Shown here: piece after piece, positions 24,230 to 33,214 of the stretch
Position numbering within the stretch: position 1 is the first letter of the stretch
Layout: each line of letters opens with the position of its first letter
Assembly: GCA_017432325.1 (NCBI GenBank)
Contig: JAFRJJ010000087.1
Span: 1-62,260, forward strand
Reading direction: 5' to 3'
Length of the DNA stretch: 62,260 nt
Source of the DNA: Solobacterium sp.
GTDB lineage: Bacteria > Bacillota_I > Bacilli_A > Erysipelotrichales > Erysipelotrichaceae
Position numbers and translations under genes: made by a program
Notes under the pieces: generated by a model
Told to the model about the DNA's origin: nothing
Database searches by the model: none
The model's input: only the letters and a program-made list of their open reading frames with translations

Positions 24230-25417
24230 TCAGTCCTTCAGCTGGAATGCTGCATTGATGACCATTTCAAATGTTTCGTTGTCATAGTTATGGTCATAGT
24301 TTTCCAAATACAGGAAATTCTCATCATTTGCGGGATCCATCGCGTTGCTGGAAGCGGAAGTGACGCTCTTCAGTTCACCATTCTGGTAACGCATGACAGT
24401 TCCGTATACATCGAGTTTTCCGAGATCATCCGGCCATTCGATATAACCGTACAGATGTGAATCCTTCCGGATCACTTCTGTGGCAGTAACCTGGTCACTG
24501 ACGTCCCCCTGCATGTAATCGGGATAAACGAAGATCAGATCTGCTGTAGCGTCTGACATTTCATAATCATGGCAATAGTTCCCCGCATATTCCCATTCAG
24601 AAGATGACGCAGCTTTAATTGCCGCAGGTACATCGGAGGCACCTGCCTTGATCTTCACATAGGCAAAGCTGCCATCGACCAATTCTCCCATCGACATCAT
24701 ATTCTGCTGCACAAGCTGGTTTCCCTGTCCGTCTTTGCATTTGACCAGATAGCAGGCAACCATGTTTTCAGCGGCGCTGTTGCTCGTCTTTACAAGTACA
24801 CCGGGCTGATAGAATCCTTCCACGGATGATTTGACGGGATTGTCGTGTTTTCCGGAGAATACGGGAATATTGATGTGATCACAGACGTAATGATCGTCCG
24901 TTTTGACTGCAAATACGTAGCCTACTTCCGAAACATCTGTGATCTCATAGTTTTCCAGGACAGAGCGTCTGATACCGATACTGAGCTCTTTGCCTTCATC
25001 AGGGATCTCTACCGGGTGCAGCATCAGATCGATGGTATCGGACGTAAGCCATCCGTTGACACTCGTTTTCAGGGGACTGAAATCAACATGATCAGCTGTT
25101 TTTTCGACTTTCAGGTTAACTCTGAGAGCTTTGTCGCCATCATTCAGATCATCTTCCGGAATCTTCCGGTAATCTGTGAACGTGATCCTGATCCCGTTGT
25201 CATCATAGATCACTTCATTTACTGCGACAGGTTCGTAATCCTGTTCACTATCAGCTGTCTCAACCGCTTCCGGTACAGCAGTTTCTTTCTCAGCTTCTTC
25301 TGCAGCTGCGGTCTGTGCGGGACTGTTTCCCCCGTCATTTGCCTGACCGGAAGAACCGCAGGCTGTCAGTGATAACAGCATCAGCGATGCGATCGCCGCA
25401 GATAATACTTTCTTCAT
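24230..25417 (-). CDS. Large lipoprotein, unknown family
   Basis: A 395-residue lipoprotein: signal MKKVLSAAIASLMLLSLTAC with LTAC as lipobox, an Asn/Ala/Glu-rich linker (about 22-60), then a long acidic soluble domain. The ITFTDYRK stretch near residue 80 recalls the start of DUF4352-like or DUF5067-like domains, but no family is secure. The mature protein is outside the membrane. It is monocistronic. Aromatic residues and paired Asp/Tyr in the C-terminus (YLENYDHNYDNETF) could form a ligand face, which is speculative. Confidence 0.7.
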   Translation of the reverse strand: MKKVLSAAIASLMLLSLTACGSSGQANDGGNSPAQTAAAEEAEKETAVPEAVETADSEQDYEPVAVNEVIYDDNGIRITFTDYRKIPEDDLNDGDKALRVNLKVEKTADHVDFSPLKTSVNGWLTSDTIDLMLHPVEIPDEGKELSIGIRRSVLENYEITDVSEVGYVFAVKTDDHYVCDHINIPVFSGKHDNPVKSSVEGFYQPGVLVKTSNSAAENMVACYLVKCKDGQGNQLVQQNMMSMGELVDGSFAYVKIKAGASDVPAAIKAASSSEWEYAGNYCHDYEMSDATADLIFVYPDYMQGDVSDQVTATEVIRKDSHLYGYIEWPDDLGKLDVYGTVMRYQNGELKSVTSASSNAMDPANDENFLYLENYDHNYDNETFEMVINAAFQLKD

Positions 25418-25514
25418 AACCGAACACTCCTTTGTTTAATTTGTACAGAACTATTTTATCCCAGTTTGTTCTTTTTTAGGGGTGGTTTTCAGCTTCTCCG
25501 GATTATGAATCGGT

Positions 25515-25530
25515 TTTCCCGGCCGGGAAA
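25515..25530. repeat. 16-bp perfect palindrome downstream of ssb
   Basis: TTTCCCGGCCGGGAAA. With the smaller hairpin ACCGCT/AGCGGT beside it, it may end the ssb transcript on the reverse strand; no long T-run is present, so a protein-binding site is also possible. Confidence 0.4.
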
Positions 25531-25604
25531 CAGGAAACCGCTTCTGCAGCGGTCTCCCGTACCGTAGCTGACAGCCAGTCAGGATAACAAGGAGGTTCTG
25601 CCTG

Positions 25605-25943
25605 TCAGAGTCTGTCAATTGCCTGCATGCGTTCGCTGAGGAAAGTCACCTTTTCAGCGATGATATCCACGTTGTGGAACTGCCTGCCGTTATGCTCATT
25701 TGTCGTGGACTGCAGTCTGCCCTTGATGCCTACGATACTCCCGGGTCTGCAGACCGATGCGCACTCTTCGGCGATCCCTTTCCAGAGTGTTACGTCAAAG
25801 ATATCCGATGACAGCGAGCCGTCTTCATTGCGGAACATTTTGTCTGCTTCGATCAGCAGATGCGCAACTGTATTTCCTTTTGCGGTCGTACGGATCTCTG
25901 GTGCTTCCAGCACCTTGCCTACAAGAACAAGTGTATTGATCAT
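25605..25943 (-). CDS. ssb: Single-stranded DNA-binding protein
   Basis: A 112-residue OB-fold protein: MINTLVLVGKVLEAPEIR, the WKGIAEECA helix, PGSIVGIKGRLQ and the final strand NVDIIAEKVTFL. It lacks the acidic C-terminal tip (DDDLPF) used by replicative SSB to recruit partners, so it is probably a secondary or specialised SSB rather than the main one. The start at 25943 follows AGGAGAG; the frame is open further upstream but without family sequence. Monocistronic. Confidence 0.85.
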   Translation of the reverse strand: MINTLVLVGKVLEAPEIRTTAKGNTVAHLLIEADKMFRNEDGSLSSDIFDVTLWKGIAEECASVCRPGSIVGIKGRLQSTTNEHNGRQFHNVDIIAEKVTFLSERMQAIDRL

Positions 25944-26097
25944 AGTGTATCTCTCCTTTGCTGTAAGAGGATTATGACGGATATCATCCGCTCTTACAAA
26001 CGGCCGAATTTGCTGTTTTTGGGACTGTACGGCAAATATGCCCGGGCCGTATTCTGCATAAATGAGACACTTCGGCAAATTCAGTGATTCCGGAAAA

Positions 26098-26128
26098 ACT
26101 AAAAGAGAACCGCGTTCAGCAGTTCTCT
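26098..26128 (-). terminator. Terminator after ftsK
   Basis: Reverse-strand stem AGAGAAC / GTTCTCT around an 11-base loop, followed by TTTTAGTTTTT. Confidence 0.75.
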
Positions 26129-26150
26129 CATAGTGTATCGTTCTGATAGA

Positions 26151-28742
26151 TCATTCCTGCGAGCTGTCTTTCTTGATAAAGACTTCTCTGGGTTTGGAGC
26201 CCTGGGCAGGACCGATCACACCTTTCTGTTCCAGCAGATCGATCATTCTTGCGGCACGGTTGTATCCGATACCGAATCTTCTCTGCAGGAGTGAAGTGGA
26301 TGCTTTCTGTGCATCGATGACATATGCCTTGATCTCTTCATAGAGCGGGTCAGCGTCCGCGCCGACAACAGCGATGTCTTCGCCGCCTTCCACGCCTTCC
26401 AGGAGAACGAATGCGTCATCATACATCGGCACCGTCTGATTTGAAACGAAGTCTGTGATCCTGTGGACTTCATCATCCGTTACAAATACACCCTGTACAC
26501 GGGTAGCGGCAGACTGTCCGATCGGCATATACAGCATATCGCCGTTTCCAAGCAGACGTTCAGCGCCGACATGATCCAGGATCGTTCTGGAGTCGATGCC
26601 GCTTGATACAGAGAATGCGATACGGCTCGGAATGTTAGCTTTGATAATACCGGTAATGACATCCGTGGAAGGTCTCTGGGTAGCGACGATCAGATGGATA
26701 CCGGCAGCTCTTGCCAGCTGGGTGATCCTCTGGATACTGCCTTCAACTTCTTTTCCGGCAACTGCCATCAGGTCGGCAAGCTCGTCGATGATGACGACGA
26801 TATAAGGCATGAACTGATAATCAGGCTGGGCAGGTGTGTTTCCATTGTTGATGGAACCATCCTTCACCTTCTCGTTGTATACCTGGATGTTTCTGACGCC
26901 GCATTTGCTGAAGACGTCATAACGTTCTTCCATGATACGGACAATGACCTTCAGGGCATTGTTTGCCTTGGACGGATCATTGATGACCGGACCGATCAGA
27001 TGCGGGATCCTGTGGTACGGTGTGAACTCGACCTTTTTCGGGTCGATCAGCAGCATCTTCACTTCATCCGGTTTTGTCCGCATGAGGAGTGATGTGATGA
27101 TGGAGTTCATACATACGCTCTTTCCGGAGCCGGTAGCACCAGCGATCAGCAGATGCGGCATCTTATCGAGACGGCATGTCACGCAATTACCCAGCAGGTC
27201 TTTGCCGAGGATGAACAGCAGCGGCTGATTCTTGTCCTTTTCCGGAATCATCTGGATGAGTTCCTTCATCTTGACAGGGATCGGCTGGACATTCGGCACT
27301 TCAACGCCCACGGCATTATGACCGGGAATCGGTGCTTCGATACGGATATCGCGGACAGCCAGCTGCATCTTGACATCATCTGTCAGATTCAGGATCTTGC
27401 TGACCTTGACATTGGATTCCGGACGGATCTCAAACTTCGTTACCGCCGGTCCAATATGTGTTTCAAGCAGTCTTGCTTCAATATCGAAGTTTCTCAGCAC
27501 CTGGATCAGCAGTTCGCCCTTCTCCTTTGCCGCCTCAACGTTGGGATCGTCTTTCGGCTTGACAGGGATCGGATCCAGCAGGTTCAGCTTCGGAAGCTGA
27601 TACGGCTTATTGGATCTCTTTGCCGGTGTCTGCTGGACAGGCGGCTGCGCAGCAGGAGCTGCTGCAGGCTGCGGCACAGCGGGCTGCTGTACCGTTGCAG
27701 GCAGCGGTTCGGGTTCGGGCATGACTACCGGAGGCGGTGTGATGACCGGCTCATCTTCCAGACTGATCTCCTGTCTGGGTACCTGCGGCCTGTCGTTCCT
27801 GTCTACCAGGTCATCGATACTGAGGAAGATCGATTTCGTTTCTTCGATCGGTTTGCTTTGTACAGGAACCATATCTTCGACAGATGGTTCATAATCATCG
27901 ATACGGAATCCGAGCTGACGCACAGGCTCCGGTTCTGGCTTTGTTTTTTCAGGGATCAGATACTGCTTTGGTGCAGGTTCTTCTTCCTCCTCTTCTTCAT
28001 CGTCATCATCAGCGTCTTCCATGAAGAACCAGTTGATAAATCTCATGAAGATATTCGGCTGTTTCTGTTCCGGTTCTGATGAAGATTCAGTTGTTTCTTC
28101 ATACGCTTCATCATCGTCATCGTCATCCTCCAGCGGTCTGGTGAAGTATTCCCGGATCGTTGCGAATGCCTGTTTATAGGTCTCAAGACTGACCAGCAGC
28201 AATGCGGCTATAATGAAGAGCACAATGATCACGACGACCGTTCCTGCCCTTCCCAGCAGCATTGTTGTCAGCGACAGCAAAAGTGCACCGATCACACCGC
28301 CACCGGTGTTTTCAGGCGCTTCTGTAAAATACTGCCTCAGATCTTCTGTATATGATTTCCAGATATCCCATCCGCGCAGTTCCGGCGGCGTGTCCACCAT
28401 GGAACATATCAGCATAAACGCTGCCAGGATCAGTACGACCGCCCACGGATTACGGCTGTTGATAATGCCGTTCCTTCCGTTGATGATCAGTACAGCGATC
28501 TGAATCAGAATGACGCCCATGACGATGAAATAGAAACGGCCGAAGAGAAATCTCTGCGCATTGTTCAGAACAACGCCGACCACACCCATGCGCATATATG
28601 CGACAAGGGTGACGGCGCTGATCAGAACGATCAGAATATATCTCCTCAGTTCCGCTTCCTGGGCTTTTTTCTGAGCTGCCAGCCTTCTCTGCTGAGCCGA
28701 CTTACTGCGTGAATTTGATCTGGTTGTTTTTTTAGCTGCCAC
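26151..28742 (-). CDS. ftsK: DNA translocase FtsK/SpoIIIE
   Basis: An 863-residue chromosome translocase acting at the division septum. Basic N-terminus, four to five membrane helices (about 30-185), an acidic Asp/Glu and Pro/Gln-rich linker (about 200-370), then the motor: Walker A GATGSGKSVCMNS, Walker B VVIIDELADLM and ARAAGIHLIVATQRP. The C-terminal winged-helix gamma domain (about 795-855, with SLLQRRFGIGYNRAARMIDLLE) reads KOPS/SRS-type polarity sequences. Length fits SpoIIIE/SftA-size proteins. It begins 13 bp after the RNase J paralogue and is probably co-transcribed with it. Confidence 0.95.
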   Translation of the reverse strand: MAAKKTTRSNSRSKSAQQRRLAAQKKAQEAELRRYILIVLISAVTLVAYMRMGVVGVVLNNAQRFLFGRFYFIVMGVILIQIAVLIINGRNGIINSRNPWAVVLILAAFMLICSMVDTPPELRGWDIWKSYTEDLRQYFTEAPENTGGGVIGALLLSLTTMLLGRAGTVVVIIVLFIIAALLLVSLETYKQAFATIREYFTRPLEDDDDDDEAYEETTESSSEPEQKQPNIFMRFINWFFMEDADDDDEEEEEEEPAPKQYLIPEKTKPEPEPVRQLGFRIDDYEPSVEDMVPVQSKPIEETKSIFLSIDDLVDRNDRPQVPRQEISLEDEPVITPPPVVMPEPEPLPATVQQPAVPQPAAAPAAQPPVQQTPAKRSNKPYQLPKLNLLDPIPVKPKDDPNVEAAKEKGELLIQVLRNFDIEARLLETHIGPAVTKFEIRPESNVKVSKILNLTDDVKMQLAVRDIRIEAPIPGHNAVGVEVPNVQPIPVKMKELIQMIPEKDKNQPLLFILGKDLLGNCVTCRLDKMPHLLIAGATGSGKSVCMNSIITSLLMRTKPDEVKMLLIDPKKVEFTPYHRIPHLIGPVINDPSKANNALKVIVRIMEERYDVFSKCGVRNIQVYNEKVKDGSINNGNTPAQPDYQFMPYIVVIIDELADLMAVAGKEVEGSIQRITQLARAAGIHLIVATQRPSTDVITGIIKANIPSRIAFSVSSGIDSRTILDHVGAERLLGNGDMLYMPIGQSAATRVQGVFVTDDEVHRITDFVSNQTVPMYDDAFVLLEGVEGGEDIAVVGADADPLYEEIKAYVIDAQKASTSLLQRRFGIGYNRAARMIDLLEQKGVIGPAQGSKPREVFIKKDSSQE

Positions 28743-28755
28743 AGTTCCTCACATT

Positions 28756-30420
28756 CTAATCTGTTGTATTGATTTCCACGATTGCCGGCAGGATCATCGG
28801 ACGCTTGCCGGTCTCTTTCAGAACATACCTGCTGATCTTTTCTCTTGCTTCAGCACGGCACTGCAAATTGTCATAACGATCAGCTTCTACAGCTTCATCG
28901 ATCGTACGTTCCATGATATTGCCGATCTCCTTGATGATGTAATCGGCATCTTTCAGATAGATGACGCCGCGTGACTGTACGTCAGGTCCGCCGATGATCT
29001 CCTTTGTCATATGGTTGATCACGACGCCGACAACGATCGCGCCGTCTGTCGAAAGCAGTTCACGGTCTTTCAGGACCATACCTGAAGCGTCAAGGGAATC
29101 GTTGCCGTCTACCAGTATATCTCCGACAGGCACAGAATCATATCCGCGTTTCAGCTGGCCGTCTTCGATCGTCGCGACCTGACCGTTGTCAAGCACGATG
29201 ATGTTGTTTGCCGGATAGCCCATATCCAGCGCGATATTCGCGTTGGAGATCAGCTGTCTGTATTCACCTTTGACAGGAATATAGTACTGCGGATTGAGCA
29301 GATAGATCATCATCTTCAGGTCTTCAATGGACGCGTGCATTGAGAATGTACGTTTGGAATCGATTCCGTGTACCCGGGATGTTTCCTTGTACATTTCATC
29401 TTCCATGCCTGCCGCGCCGCGTTCGGTACCGGGTACTGCAGGTGAAGCGATGATGACGGTATCCGTCGGCCTCAGCTGGACGATGTCATCTTCCTTGGTA
29501 ACGATCTTATGTACCTTGCGGAAGATACTGGATCCGTCTCCCGCAATGATCAGCAGGATGTTTTCCGCATCATTTGAAAAGTTCTGCGGAACGATATCCA
29601 GTCCTGCCGGGATCCTGTAATATCCCAGGGCAGCCATATCCTTCATCAGATTGCGCAGTTCCTCATCATAGATCATGACCTTGCGGTTGTATTTATTTGC
29701 CAGTTCTACCAGTTCGATGACACGGTAGAGGTTGCTGTTATAGCAGCTGACAATGATCCTGTTCTTTGTCTCTTCGAAATACGGTTCGATCAGGCGGGTG
29801 ATCCGGTGGTTGGGAGCGCTGTGTCCCTCACGGGTCGAGCCGACCGATTCGGTCATCAGGGCAAGGACGCCCTTGGATCCAAGATCCGTGACATCCAGCA
29901 GGTCGAACCTGAATGCTTCGCTCTTGATATCATAGTCAACGATGAACTCACTGGTATAGACGACATAACCATCGTCCGTACGGATCGCAACACCGAATCC
30001 ATCGGCGATGGACTGCGTGGTCCCGAATGTTCGGATCTCGGTCTTGCCGATCTTGAACGTGGAGTTCCTTCTGATCCTGTGTATATTCAGATCTTTCAGA
30101 CCTGCTTCCTTAGCTTTGCGCTCAAACATCCTGGCTGTCAGCGGCGTCATATATACAGAAAGATTGATTTCCTTCAGCAGGTTGCACAACGCGCCGATCA
30201 CATCTTCATGACCGTGTGTGATAAAGACGCCTTTGACCTGATCCGCGTGTTCCGACAGATACTGGAAATCAGGGACTATTTTCTGGATACCGAGCTGGTC
30301 TGCTTCAGGATACCGCAGGCCGCATTCAATCGCATAGATATCGTCGTCATTTTCAACAATGAACATATTCTTGCCGTCTTCATCAAGACCGCCAAGCGCA
30401 AAAATCCTTACTTTACTCAT
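28756..30420 (-). CDS. RNase J paralogue with degenerate active site (RNase J2-like)
   Basis: A 554-residue metallo-beta-lactamase/beta-CASP protein with RNase J layout, including the C-terminal domain. Several metal ligands are changed: H69-G-H71-E-D73-V74 instead of H-x-H-x-D-H, Q136 in TTQSIAD where RNase J has NHSIPD, E158 in YTSEF where GDF is expected, and K384 in PVKGEYR instead of PVHGEYR. Catalysis is therefore doubtful. B. subtilis RNase J2 is similarly damaged (DH to EN, PVNGEYR) and supports RNase J1, so this is likely the non-catalytic or weakly active partner of an RNase J1 encoded elsewhere. It lies upstream of ftsK. Confidence 0.85.
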   Translation of the reverse strand: MSKVRIFALGGLDEDGKNMFIVENDDDIYAIECGLRYPEADQLGIQKIVPDFQYLSEHADQVKGVFITHGHEDVIGALCNLLKEINLSVYMTPLTARMFERKAKEAGLKDLNIHRIRRNSTFKIGKTEIRTFGTTQSIADGFGVAIRTDDGYVVYTSEFIVDYDIKSEAFRFDLLDVTDLGSKGVLALMTESVGSTREGHSAPNHRITRLIEPYFEETKNRIIVSCYNSNLYRVIELVELANKYNRKVMIYDEELRNLMKDMAALGYYRIPAGLDIVPQNFSNDAENILLIIAGDGSSIFRKVHKIVTKEDDIVQLRPTDTVIIASPAVPGTERGAAGMEDEMYKETSRVHGIDSKRTFSMHASIEDLKMMIYLLNPQYYIPVKGEYRQLISNANIALDMGYPANNIIVLDNGQVATIEDGQLKRGYDSVPVGDILVDGNDSLDASGMVLKDRELLSTDGAIVVGVVINHMTKEIIGGPDVQSRGVIYLKDADYIIKEIGNIMERTIDEAVEADRYDNLQCRAEAREKISRYVLKETGKRPMILPAIVEINTTD

Positions 30421-30466
30421 GTGATTATCCTCCAGTCTTCGGCTGATTCGTTTCCTATATTATACG

Positions 30467-31921
30467 TTAAATCTCCTTATTCTCCAAATGGCCGGATACT
30501 GCTTCACCATCCAGTGTGTAACTTTTTGCCCCGGTAATGAGGACCTCGTAGATTTCTCCTTCTTTCAGATCATGACCGGTGAAATTCACCAGCTTGTTTT
30601 CTTCACTGTATCCGGAGAATACATCATCACGTTTGCGGGAAGGTCCTTCACAAAGCACCTTCAGTGTCCTTCCGACATATGCGTCATTGTTCTTTTTCGC
30701 GTACAGGCCGATCCTGTCATTCAGCATCTGCAGACGCTCTTTTTTGACATCCTGGCTCAGATGATCTTCGAATTTCGCTGCCGGTGTTCCTTCCCTGGCG
30801 CTGAAGACAAAGGTAAACGCGGAATCGAACTGGCAGTAGTCCACAAGATCAAGCGTCTCCCGGAACTGTTCGTCTGTTTCTCCCGGGAATCCGACGATCA
30901 GGTCTGTTGTAAACGTGATATCAGGGATCCTTGCCTTCATCTCATCTACCAGGTGTTTGTAATCGGCGCTTGTATAGCCGCGGTTCATCCTCCGCAGCAC
31001 CTCATCGCTTCCGCTTTGCACAGGCAGATGGAGCGACTTCATGACCGAAGGATACTTCTGCATCGCTTCGATCGTTGTAATGCTGTAATCACGGGGATGG
31101 CTTGTATAGAAGCGGATACGGTCGATACCCGTCCGGGCACAGGCTTCCAGTAGTTTTGTAAAGCCGTCTTCCATACCGAGATCTTTTCCGTATGCGTTGA
31201 CGTTCTGACCAAGCAGCTGAACTTCCCTGCCGCCCTGTTCCTTGAACGCGCGGATCTCCTGCAGGATATCCTCCATGCGGCGTGAACGCTGTTTGCCTCT
31301 CGTATACGGTACGATGCAGTATGTGCAGAACTTATCGCATCCGTACATGATGTTGACAAATGCTTTGTAGGGCTTGATGCGCCTTGAGGGAAGTCCTTCG
31401 ATGATCTTTCCCTCTTCGGAATAGACTGCGATCCTGCGTTCGCCTTTCATGACTGCTTCCAGCAGTTCAGGCAGTTCATGCAGGTTGTGTGTACCGAATA
31501 CCAGGTCAACCTGGGGGTATTTATCGATCAGATCACGGACGATCCCTTCTTCCTGGGCCATACAGCCGCATACAGCGAAGATCTTTTCCGGATGTTTTGT
31601 TTTCAAAGGCTTGAGATTGCCGATCTCCCCAAGCACATGGTCTTCCGCAGCTTTGCGGATCGCGCATGTATTGAAGATCAGCAGGTCAGCATCTTCCTCG
31701 CTTTGGGCGGGATGGAAATGCATCTCCTCCAGCAGTCCGCTGATCGTCTCTCCGTCACGTACATTTGCCTGGCAGCCGTATGTACGGACATAGTAGGAGC
31801 GTCCTTCACCGAGATCTGAGAGATGCCGGGGCATTTCAAAATCCAGATGTTCTGCTATTGCCTTCAGATTTCTTCTGCCGGCGCTTTTCTGGTCGGGCAG
31901 ATTCACTATACTCTTCTTCAT
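30467..31921 (-). CDS. miaB: tRNA-2-methylthio-N6-dimethylallyladenosine synthase MiaB
   Basis: A 484-residue radical-SAM methylthiotransferase that adds the ms2 group to i6A37 of tRNAs. The N-terminal UPF0004 domain holds the three cluster Cys (TYGCQANVRD, NTCAIR, VCGCMAQ); the radical-SAM motif is GCDKFCTYCIVP near residue 195; a C-terminal TRAM domain (about 410-475) binds tRNA. The ATG at 31921 has no ribosome-binding site; CATAAT ends 8 bp before it, so the mRNA may be leaderless. Alone in its unit. Confidence 0.95.
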   Translation of the reverse strand: MKKSIVNLPDQKSAGRRNLKAIAEHLDFEMPRHLSDLGEGRSYYVRTYGCQANVRDGETISGLLEEMHFHPAQSEEDADLLIFNTCAIRKAAEDHVLGEIGNLKPLKTKHPEKIFAVCGCMAQEEGIVRDLIDKYPQVDLVFGTHNLHELPELLEAVMKGERRIAVYSEEGKIIEGLPSRRIKPYKAFVNIMYGCDKFCTYCIVPYTRGKQRSRRMEDILQEIRAFKEQGGREVQLLGQNVNAYGKDLGMEDGFTKLLEACARTGIDRIRFYTSHPRDYSITTIEAMQKYPSVMKSLHLPVQSGSDEVLRRMNRGYTSADYKHLVDEMKARIPDITFTTDLIVGFPGETDEQFRETLDLVDYCQFDSAFTFVFSAREGTPAAKFEDHLSQDVKKERLQMLNDRIGLYAKKNNDAYVGRTLKVLCEGPSRKRDDVFSGYSEENKLVNFTGHDLKEGEIYEVLITGAKSYTLDGEAVSGHLENKEI

Positions 31922-31960
31922 AGACAAATATTATGCCATAACAGCACTTGAAAAGAAATT

Positions 31961-31987
31961 AAAAAAACCGGACGCCCGGTTTTTTTG
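31961..31987. terminator. Bidirectional terminator next to ferredoxin
   Basis: AAAAAAACCGG / CCGGTTTTTTT with a 4-base loop. On the reverse strand it ends the ferredoxin transcript before miaB. Confidence 0.85.
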
Positions 31988-31999
31988 TTGCAGATCGTG

Positions 32000-32176
32000 T
32001 TAGTCCAGTGAAATAGCTTCAACAGGGCATGTACCAACACAAGTACCGCAGCTGATGCAGAGGTCAGCGTCACACTGTGACTTTCCCTCATCATCGAGAG
32101 AGAGAGCTTCAACCGGGCAAACACCTGTGCAAGCACCACATCCGATGCAAAGATCCTTATCAATTGTTACTGGCAT
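32000..32176 (-). CDS. 2[4Fe-4S] ferredoxin
   Basis: A 58-residue clostridial-type ferredoxin with two CxxCxxCxxxCP motifs: CIGCGACTGVCP near residues 10-21 and CISCGTCVGTCP near 40-51. It carries low-potential electrons in the cytoplasm, for example for pyruvate:ferredoxin oxidoreductase or hydrogenase, consistent with an anaerobe. AGGAG precedes the ATG. It is monocistronic with its own terminator. Confidence 0.97.
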   Translation of the reverse strand: MPVTIDKDLCIGCGACTGVCPVEALSLDDEGKSQCDADLCISCGTCVGTCPVEAISLD

Positions 32177-32388
32177 GTAATTACACTCCTTCCCGCTATT
32201 ATTCTAGCATTGTGCTGAACGACATTCAATCCTGTCAATGCTTACGTTTTTTAAGAAACATATGAATGGTTTTGTAAAAACCGATTATTGATTTTCATTG
32301 TTCTGCTTACTTGATACCTCTCACAGTACACCCGTTCCCCGGAAAATCAGTCTGTCAGTAAGCATATCTGCTGATTTATAATGACTTT
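32177..32388. other. Divergent intergenic region, ferredoxin / nuclease
   Basis: About 210 bp without a gene. It holds the ferredoxin ribosome-binding site on one side and TATAAT (32377-32382) for the nuclease on the other, with CTGTCA (32352-32357) as a weak -35 at 19 bp. No riboswitch-like structure is recognised. Confidence 0.4.
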
Positions 32389-33099
32389 ATGAAGAAAACA
32401 TACCGAATCCTTCTTCGGCTGACTGCATTGTGCCTGATCATCGCACTTGGTCTGTATCTGGCAAAGAAGCTGGATTTGTACCATCCTGAATATCCCGGCA
32501 CATTTGCATATGAGGAAGTACCTGAATACAGCAATGATCCGTATGTGGTGATCAATGGCGGAGTTCCCTTTTTCACGGATGAGGAACTGGACAGTGAACC
32601 ATTTGAGTTTTACAGCGAGCTGGACAGCCTGAACCGCTGCGGATACGCCTTTGCCCTGGTGTCCAGGGAAACCATGCCGAAGGAAGAACGCGGTGAGATC
32701 AGGGATGTCATACCCAGCGGATGGCACTGGGATAAATATGATTTCATTCAGTATGAATATCTGTACAACCGCTGCCATCTGATCGCATATGCCCTGACCG
32801 GGGAAAACGCGAATCCGAAGAACCTGATCACCGGTACAAGATATCTCAACTATACCGGAATGCGGAACTTTGAAGGAATGATCGCTTCCTATATCTACCG
32901 GACCGGCAATCCGGTGCTGTACCGCGTTACTCCGGTATTCATCGGGACCGAACTCGTCGCCAGAGGCGTCCTGCTGGAAGCACAGTCAACGGAAGACGAC
33001 GGCTTACGCTTCTGTGTCTTCTGCTATAACGTGCAGCCGGGCGTCATCATCAACTATCAGACCGGTGAATCACAGGCCGAACTGAGCCACGTCCACTGA
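32389..33099 (+). CDS. Membrane-anchored DNA/RNA non-specific endonuclease (EndA/NucA-like)
   Basis: A 236-residue protein with an uncleaved N-terminal membrane anchor (about 6-24) and an external nuclease domain of the beta-beta-alpha-metal type. The catalytic block is YNRCHLIAYAL near residues 126-136 (His130; the D/N-R-G-H motif with Cys for Gly) and the metal Asn in NPKNLITGTRYLN. Similar proteins degrade DNA at the cell surface, either for DNA uptake or nutrition. No competence genes are next to it. TATAAT ends six bases before the ATG and no ribosome-binding site is seen. Ends at a clear terminator. Confidence 0.82.
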   Translation: MKKTYRILLRLTALCLIIALGLYLAKKLDLYHPEYPGTFAYEEVPEYSNDPYVVINGGVPFFTDEELDSEPFEFYSELDSLNRCGYAFALVSRETMPKEERGEIRDVIPSGWHWDKYDFIQYEYLYNRCHLIAYALTGENANPKNLITGTRYLNYTGMRNFEGMIASYIYRTGNPVLYRVTPVFIGTELVARGVLLEAQSTEDDGLRFCVFCYNVQPGVIINYQTGESQAELSHVH

Positions 33100-33109
33100 A
33101 TCCAAACAG

Positions 33110-33135
33110 CATGTCCCTCCCCGGACATGTTTTTC
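33110..33135 (+). terminator. Terminator after the nuclease
   Basis: Stem CATGTCC (33110-33116) / GGACATG (33123-33129) followed by TTTTTC. Confidence 0.82.
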
Positions 33136-33214
33136 TTATGGGAAACAGCTGTCAACTTATTCGTACTTTTGAGGAAAATACTATATAATCCTTAATATTA
33201 CGGAGGAACGACCC

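Noticed and set aside
27153..28079. Long forward open frame opposite ftsK
   Set aside because: Composition is that of a shadow frame (Arg/Leu/Phe/His-rich), with no start site and a complete ftsK on the other strand.
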